A stretch of 64,000 bases of DNA, from assembly GCA_002256425.1 (NCBI GenBank), contig NKIZ01000001.1:2391001-2455000 (forward strand), written 5' to 3'. The notes under the pieces were generated by a model, which was given only the letters and a program-made list of their open reading frames with translations, was not told the DNA's origin and did not search any database. The translations under genes were made by a program, and so were the position numbers. This DNA is from Alphaproteobacteria bacterium PA2 (GTDB lineage: Bacteria > Pseudomonadota > Alphaproteobacteria > Caulobacterales > Caulobacteraceae). Below are positions 58,502 through 64,000 of the stretch, piece by piece. The first letter of the stretch is position 1, and each line of letters opens with the position of its first letter.

Positions 58502-58771
58502 ATGCTTACCCTCGCAGAGTGTCGTCAGAAGCGGTTCGACATCGTCGTCCAGTGCGACCTTTGCCGGTCCACCCATCTTGTCCGCCTGCCAGAGCGACGG
58601 ACCCGGTTCGAGGGTCGGCGGGTGGCGGAATTGTTCGAGGAAGGCGTAATCGGCTGTCATTCCCACGGCGGCCTGGCCACCCTGCTGCAGATCCGGTCAA
58701 ACGCTGAGTCTGCGGTGGTCGGAGGGGTACTTGAGGCCTGGCCTGCAGAAGCAAGCCTGCAGGCCCGTTAA
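58502..58771 (+). CDS. Small CxxC protein of unknown function
   Basis: An 89-residue protein with a possible zinc knuckle: C18 and C21 in VVQCDLCRSTHLVRLP, with a further C and H in GCHSHGG (around 51-56). The pattern suggests a small metal-binding or nucleic-acid-binding protein. The ATG at 58502 fits codon bias, although there is no clear ribosome site. The stop lies in the loop of a perfect hairpin. I do not recognise the family. Confidence 0.55.
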   Translation: MLTLAECRQKRFDIVVQCDLCRSTHLVRLPERRTRFEGRRVAELFEEGVIGCHSHGGLATLLQIRSNAESAVVGGVLEAWPAEASLQAR

Positions 58772-58781
58772 GGCCTGCAGG
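58756..58781. terminator. Hairpin between convergent genes
   Basis: CCTGCAGGCC (58756-58765) pairs perfectly with GGCCTGCAGG (58772-58781) around CGTTAA, which contains the stop codon of the CxxC protein. There is no T-run on either side; it lies 13 bases from the stop of the opposing gene. Confidence 0.5.
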
Positions 58782-58794
58782 GCGAAGAAAAATT

Positions 58795-59769
58795 CTAGGC
58801 CGAGAAGGCCCGCATGCGCTTGGCCAGGATTTCGTCGGCCTGGGTCATGATGTTCTTGACCAGGTCAGCGCAGGTCGGGATGTCGTGGATCAGGGCCTGG
58901 CTCTGGCCGGTCGTCCAGATGCCGCCATCCATATTGCCGTCCCGCAGGACGTTCTCGCGACCACGGGCGCCCGCCATCAGTTCCTGAACCTCGGCGAAGG
59001 TCTTGGTGGTGTCGCGCTGGATTTCAAAGACCTGCTCGGAGACCGCATTGCGCGCCACCCGGGAGGTGTTGCGCAAGGATCGGCCCACCAGGATGGTGTC
59101 GCGCTCGGTATTGGCGACGATCTGTTCCTTCACGTTCTGGTGGATCTTGGCTTCCTGGGTGGCGCAGAAGCGCGTGCCCATGTTTACGCCTTCGGCCCCA
59201 AGGGCCAGGGCCGCCACAAGGCTGCGGCCGTCGGCCATGCCGCCAGAGGCGATGACCGGCACATTAATGGCGTCGACCGTGGCGGGCAGCAGAACGATCA
59301 GGCCGACATCGTCTTCGCCGGGGTGGCCGGCGCATTCAAAGCCGTCAATGCTGATCACGTCGCAGCCATGCTTCACGGCCGAGACGGCGTGACGGACCGA
59401 GGTGCACTTGTGGATGACCTTGACGCCGGTCTCCTTGAAGCGCGGCAGGTGATCGATCGGGGTGCGGCCGGCGGTTTCGACGATCTTGATCCCGGATTCG
59501 ATGATGGCCTCGCGATAGGCGTCATAGGGGATGGGATTGATCGACGGCAGCAGGGTCAGGTTCACGCCGAAGGGCTTGTCGGTGAGGGTCTTGATCCGCT
59601 CGATTTCCGCCAGAAGGGCTTCACCGGACGGGTACATGTGGGCGACGAGGAAGCCCAGGGCGCCGGCATTGGCCACGGAGGCCACCAGATCGCCCATGCC
59701 GACCCCGGTCATGCCGCCCATGACGAGGGGAGTTTCGACGCCGAACATTTCGGTGATGGCGGTCTTCAT
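58795..59769 (-). CDS. Nitronate monooxygenase/FabK-like FMN enzyme
   Basis: A 324-residue TIM-barrel flavoprotein of the nitronate monooxygenase family. PLVMGGMTGVGMGDLVASVANAGALGFL (split: PLVMGGMTGVGMGDLVASVA, NAGALGFL) is the N-terminal pattern. GFECAGHPGEDD holds the histidine at the catalytic position and VIASGGMADGRSL with GAEGVNMGTRF binds the FMN phosphate. It could oxidise nitronates or act as an enoyl reductase. It lies 117 bases downstream of asd with a terminator-like hairpin between, so it probably has its own promoter. Confidence 0.87.
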   Translation of the reverse strand: MKTAITEMFGVETPLVMGGMTGVGMGDLVASVANAGALGFLVAHMYPSGEALLAEIERIKTLTDKPFGVNLTLLPSINPIPYDAYREAIIESGIKIVETAGRTPIDHLPRFKETGVKVIHKCTSVRHAVSAVKHGCDVISIDGFECAGHPGEDDVGLIVLLPATVDAINVPVIASGGMADGRSLVAALALGAEGVNMGTRFCATQEAKIHQNVKEQIVANTERDTILVGRSLRNTSRVARNAVSEQVFEIQRDTTKTFAEVQELMAGARGRENVLRDGNMDGGIWTTGQSQALIHDIPTCADLVKNIMTQADEILAKRMRAFSA

Positions 59770-59827
59770 GGCTGGTTTCCTTCCTGGATTGCGTGTCGCC
59801 TTGCCTGGCGAGCTCGCTCCAAGAATT

Positions 59828-59868
59828 GCACGGGGGCCGCCACCCGTCGAGACCGCGGCGCCCCGTGC
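59828..59868 (-). terminator. Hairpin after asd
   Basis: GCACGGGG (59828-59835) pairs with CCCCGTGC (59861-59868), with further inner pairing CCGC/GCGG. On the minus strand it is followed by AATTCTT. It likely ends the asd transcript. Confidence 0.5.
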
Positions 59869-59886
59869 AGGCCAATTCCAGCGACT

Positions 59887-61102
<1,216 letters not shown>

Positions 61103-61251
61103 GGCGGCGTCCTTAAGCGAAATGCCGACGCCTGTAAACGGGCCAGGGGATCGGACATCGGCTCTTGTCTTTCCCGGCCCGGGCCAGCAAGGTTCCTGGC
61201 TCAATCGAAGCTGAGACTTCGACCCGAAAACACAAAACCCCAGGGGGAAAC

Positions 61252-62709
61252 ATGACCACGGCCGACGCCACCCACGCCGGACCCAAACTCTCCCTGTGGA
61301 CCAAGCTTTCCTACGGATTCGGCTCCGTCGCCGTCGGCGTCCGGGAAAACGGCCTCTCCTACTTCCTGCTGCTGTTCTACAGCCAGGTCATGGGACTGGA
61401 CGCCCGCCTGGCGGGTCTGGCCCTTACCCTTGGCCTGGTCATTGACGCCTTTCTGGATCCGATCATCGGCTATGTGTCCGACAATTTCCGCTCGAAATGG
61501 GGACGTCGCCACCCCTTCATCTATGCCTCGATCATCCCGATCGCCCTGGTCTATTTCCTGATCTGGAGTCCGCCCACCGGGCTCAGCCAGTCAGGCCTCT
61601 TCTGGTGGCTGCTCGTCACCATGGGCGCTGTCCGCCTGTTTTATTCGGTCTTCGAGATCCCCTATGCCGCCCTGGCGCCGGAACTGACCAAGGACTACGA
61701 CCAGCGCACGGTCCTGCAGTCCTTCACCCTGTTTTTCGCATGGTTCGTCGGCAACTTCATGTCGGTGTTCAACTTCTGGCTCTTTGGCCTGTTCGCCACG
61801 GCGACCATCAAGGATGGCCGTTTCAATCCCGCCGCCTATCATGTGTATGGAATGCTGGCCTCGGCCATCATGTTCGTCGCCATCGCCGTGACGGCCCTGG
61901 GCACCCACCGGCACATACCCAACCTCAGCCAGCCGCCAGCCCGGGAGAACAAGACCCTGGGGGCCATATTCCGCGACATCTACGAGACCCTGGTCGACAA
62001 GTCCTTCTTCTCGCTCTTCCTGTCGACCCTGTTTGGCTCGATCGCCGGCGGCCTGTCTGCGGCCATGGCCTTCATCAACTACACCTATTTCTGGGCCTTC
62101 ACGAACGCCCAGAGCGGCCTGATGGTGACCGGCGTCTTCATCTCCGCCATCATCGGTGCGGTCCTGGCGCCCATCATTTCCCGGACCATTGGCAAGAAGC
62201 GTGGCGCCATCATCATTGGCCTGATCGCCTTCCTGGGTTCGCCCATGCTGATGGTCATGCGCCTGTTTGACCTCTTGCCGCCCAACGGCTCGCCGGTCCT
62301 GTTCTGGACCTATTTCGTGGTCAACGTTTTCGATGTCGGCCTGATCATCTGCTACCAGACCCTGGTGCCGTCCATGATGGCTGACCTGGTTGAGCATGCC
62401 GAGGTCAAGACCGGGCGGCGTTCAGAGGGGGTCTTCTACGCCGCAGCAGGCTTCATCCGGAAACTGGTGGCCGGAAGCGGCGTCCTGATTGCGGGCTTCA
62501 TCATGGCCGCCGCCGGCCTGCAGAAGGGCGCAGATCCGGCGTCCGTGTCGGCTGAAACCATCTGGAAGCTGGGCGCCTATTACTCACCGACCATCGTCGC
62601 CCTCTGGATGCTGATGCTGCTGGTCCTGTCGACCTACACCATCAGCCGCGAAGGGCACGAGGAGAACCTGCGGACTATCGCCCGCAACAAGGCCTCGCAA
62701 GGCGACTAG
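61252..62709 (+). CDS. GPH-family sugar/cation symporter
   Basis: A 485-residue transporter with 12 helices of the glycoside-pentoside-hexuronide:cation symporter group (MelB-like). LGLVIDAFLDPIIGYVSDNFRSKWGRRHPFI (split: LGLVIDAFLDPIIGYVSD, NFRSKWGRRHPFI) has the two cation-site aspartates and the GRRHP loop typical of the family. The ATG has AGGGGG upstream. No sugar-utilisation genes are adjacent, so the substrate is open. It converges with the acyl-CoA dehydrogenase, overlapping by 4 bases. Confidence 0.88.
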   Translation: MTTADATHAGPKLSLWTKLSYGFGSVAVGVRENGLSYFLLLFYSQVMGLDARLAGLALTLGLVIDAFLDPIIGYVSDNFRSKWGRRHPFIYASIIPIALVYFLIWSPPTGLSQSGLFWWLLVTMGAVRLFYSVFEIPYAALAPELTKDYDQRTVLQSFTLFFAWFVGNFMSVFNFWLFGLFATATIKDGRFNPAAYHVYGMLASAIMFVAIAVTALGTHRHIPNLSQPPARENKTLGAIFRDIYETLVDKSFFSLFLSTLFGSIAGGLSAAMAFINYTYFWAFTNAQSGLMVTGVFISAIIGAVLAPIISRTIGKKRGAIIIGLIAFLGSPMLMVMRLFDLLPPNGSPVLFWTYFVVNVFDVGLIICYQTLVPSMMADLVEHAEVKTGRRSEGVFYAAAGFIRKLVAGSGVLIAGFIMAAAGLQKGADPASVSAETIWKLGAYYSPTIVALWMLMLLVLSTYTISREGHEENLRTIARNKASQGD

Positions 62710-63788
62710 GCGGCGAAACCCTGCAGGCGGGCCGCATCTTCGCGGACCGTCTGGGGGCCGCCGAGGATCTGGCGGTCAAAGCCTATGCGCTTGAACCAGT
62801 AGTGCAGGCCCACCAGGTCGGTGAAGCCCATGCCGCCGTGCACTTCAGTCGACCGCCGGGCCACAAAGGTTCCCACTTCTGACAGGTGGGCCTTGGCGTG
62901 GCAGGCGGTCACGGAAGCCTCATCCGGAAGGGCGTCGAGGGCGTGGGCCGCATACCAGACCATGGCCCGGCAGGGCTCGAGGGCGGCGACCATTTCAGCG
63001 CACATGTGCTTGACCGCCTGGAATGTGGCGATGGCCCGCTCGAACTGCTTGCGTTCCTTGGAATAGGCGACGGCCTGATCGAGCATGTCCTGGGACGCGC
63101 CCAGGATGTCAGCGGCGAACATCACCCGTCCCACATCGATAAGCTCACGCAGGACCACCGGACTGCTTCCGGGAAGAGCATCAGCACTTACGCCGTCAAG
63201 ACGCAGTTCACCGGTCGGTCGCGTCCCGTCTATGGTCTTGAGCGCGATCCGGGTCAGGCCCAACGCATTGGCGGGAACCAGGTGCAGGCCGCCCTCCCGG
63301 TCCGCAAGGACGTAGATGTCAGCCTCATAGTCGATGACGAACAGGGCTGTTCCCGAGAGCTTCCCGTCCTTGAGGGTCACGCCGGCGTCGCCGCGGGGAC
63401 CGGTGGCCTCGGACAGGGCGACTCCCGCCACCACCTCCCCGGCCGCCAGCCTGGGCAGCCAGTGACTCTTCTGGGCTTCGCTTCCGGCCCGCATGAGGGC
63501 CAGAGGCGCCAGGACGGCGGTTCCCACATAGGGCGCCGGGGTGACAAACCGGCCCATGGCCTCGGCCACAATGGCCGCGTCCAGAAAGGACAGGCCGACC
63601 CCGCCAAATTCCTCGGGGATGATCAGGCCCATGATCCCGAGGCCTGCCAGACCCTCAAGGACGTCGCTGGCGCGGACCTCGTTGTCGCCGATGAATTTGC
63701 GGGTGCGCGCCAGTCCGCCCTGCTCGGCGAGGAAGCGCTCCACCGAGGCCTGAAGCATGACCTGTTCCTGGGAAAGTCCGAATTCCAT
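62706..63788 (-). CDS. Acyl-CoA dehydrogenase family protein
   Basis: A 360-residue flavoprotein of the ACAD fold, shorter than classical members. MGLIIPEEFGGVGLSFLD and RKQFERAIATFQAVKHMCAEM are typical, and EVHGGMGFTDLVGLHYWFKR marks the C-terminal helix region. At the site of the classical catalytic glutamate (EGT) nothing equivalent is evident, so it may be the small subunit of a heteromeric steroid- or terpene-type ACAD (FadE28-like). The gene upstream on the same strand is another ACAD, 11 bases away, which supports a two-subunit enzyme. Confidence 0.87.
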   Translation of the reverse strand: MEFGLSQEQVMLQASVERFLAEQGGLARTRKFIGDNEVRASDVLEGLAGLGIMGLIIPEEFGGVGLSFLDAAIVAEAMGRFVTPAPYVGTAVLAPLALMRAGSEAQKSHWLPRLAAGEVVAGVALSEATGPRGDAGVTLKDGKLSGTALFVIDYEADIYVLADREGGLHLVPANALGLTRIALKTIDGTRPTGELRLDGVSADALPGSSPVVLRELIDVGRVMFAADILGASQDMLDQAVAYSKERKQFERAIATFQAVKHMCAEMVAALEPCRAMVWYAAHALDALPDEASVTACHAKAHLSEVGTFVARRSTEVHGGMGFTDLVGLHYWFKRIGFDRQILGGPQTVREDAARLQGFAA

Positions 63789-63799
63789 GGGTCAGGTCC

Positions 63800-64000
63800 T
63801 CAGGCCGAGGCCAGCTTGGCTTCCCGGGGCATGCCCAGGCCGCGCTCGGCGATGATGTTTTTCTGGATCTGCGACGTCCCGCCGCCAATGATCAGGCCCA
63901 GGAAGTACATGTAATCCCTCTGCCAGCTGCCGTGGCCGCGCAGGCGGGGCGTATCGCCATAGAGCAAGCCCAGCTCACCCAGGACATCGATGGCCAGGGC
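63800..64000 (-). CDS. Acyl-CoA dehydrogenase, C-terminal fragment
   Basis: The last 66 residues of a protein running off the right edge. GLIIGGGTSQIQKNIIAERGLGMPRE near its end is a typical C-terminus of acyl-CoA dehydrogenases, with the GGGTSQIQ motif that contacts FAD in the large subunits of heteromeric ACADs (split: GLIIGGGTSQIQ, KNIIAERGLGMPRE). It precedes the shorter ACAD by 11 bases, in the same operon. The start and catalytic residue lie outside the window. Confidence 0.85.
   Translation of the reverse strand, partial: ALAIDVLGELGLLYGDTPRLRGHGSWQRDYMYFLGLIIGGGTSQIQKNIIAERGLGMPREAKLASA

Overview
The window is about 64 kb of GC-rich, densely packed chromosomal DNA from an alphaproteobacterium, very probably a member of the Caulobacterales (Phenylobacterium or Caulobacter-like). 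The main support is the flagellar block dksA-fliX-flgI-cheL-flbY, because FliX and FlbY are characteristic of that order. Further support comes from a CtrA-type box and a sigma-54 promoter in the fliX/flgI gap, a GTTC-N7-GTTC LexA box before uvrA, and GANTC (CcrM) sites. No phage, insertion sequence, integron or CRISPR array was seen. The only repeated DNA consists of short REP doublets at about 15.9-16.2 kb and 46.1-46.3 kb.

Layout. 0-4 kb: the tail of an unknown protein, a small secreted protein, a TadG-like pilus protein, and a Tat-exported flavin amine oxidase paired with a c-type cytochrome. 4-10 kb: a SulP transporter without a STAS domain, an enoyl-CoA hydratase, kynureninase, and a phosphotransferase/DUF6285 pair divergent from an acyl-CoA dehydrogenase. 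10-13 kb: a possible detoxification module made of a DAPG-hydrolase-like enzyme, a berberine-bridge-like oxidoreductase and a divergent TetR regulator. 13-21 kb: mpl, a possible cell-cycle-controlled small transcript, tRNA-Asn, an RluF-type pseudouridine synthase, and the complete EF-P lysylation set efp/epmA/epmB. 21-29 kb: glyoxalase I, a two-gene RND exporter, and a lipoprotein coupled to an Atm1-type ABC exporter. 29-36 kb: LOG, nadE, an aminotransferase, dksA and the flagellar block. 35.6-38.9 kb: an FMN riboswitch before a type II lumazine synthase, a thioesterase, a dipeptidase and an enoyl-CoA hydratase. 39-48 kb: an MFS transporter, a DUF885 peptidase-like protein, SOS-regulated uvrA, a GST, a membrane protein and trmFO. 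48-54 kb: yajC-secD-secF with homologues of the complex I assembly factors NDUFAF3 and NDUFAF6, and a divergent DUF815 ATPase. 54-64 kb: thiolase, FadH-type dienoyl-CoA reductase, DUF4336 protein, nitronate-monooxygenase-like enzyme, asd with a leader peptide, a GPH symporter and two acyl-CoA dehydrogenases.

Several clusters form coherent units. The scattered acyl-CoA dehydrogenases, hydratases, thiolase and dienoyl-CoA reductase suggest a lifestyle rich in fatty-acid, terpene or aromatic catabolism. The EF-P genes form a complete modification pathway. The Sec auxiliary genes sit with respiratory-complex assembly homologues.

The most novel-looking signal is upstream of asd. A 26-codon leader peptide, with a good ribosome binding site and four Thr plus three Ile codons in a ten-codon stretch, is followed by segments that can form mutually exclusive stems. 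This looks like a Thr/Ile-sensing attenuator. Other notable items are the amine oxidase/cytochrome pair, the DAPG-hydrolase-like module, the CtrA/CcrM-marked short transcript after mpl, and a likely expression platform for the FMN riboswitch. All functional statements are from reading the sequence; no searches were run.
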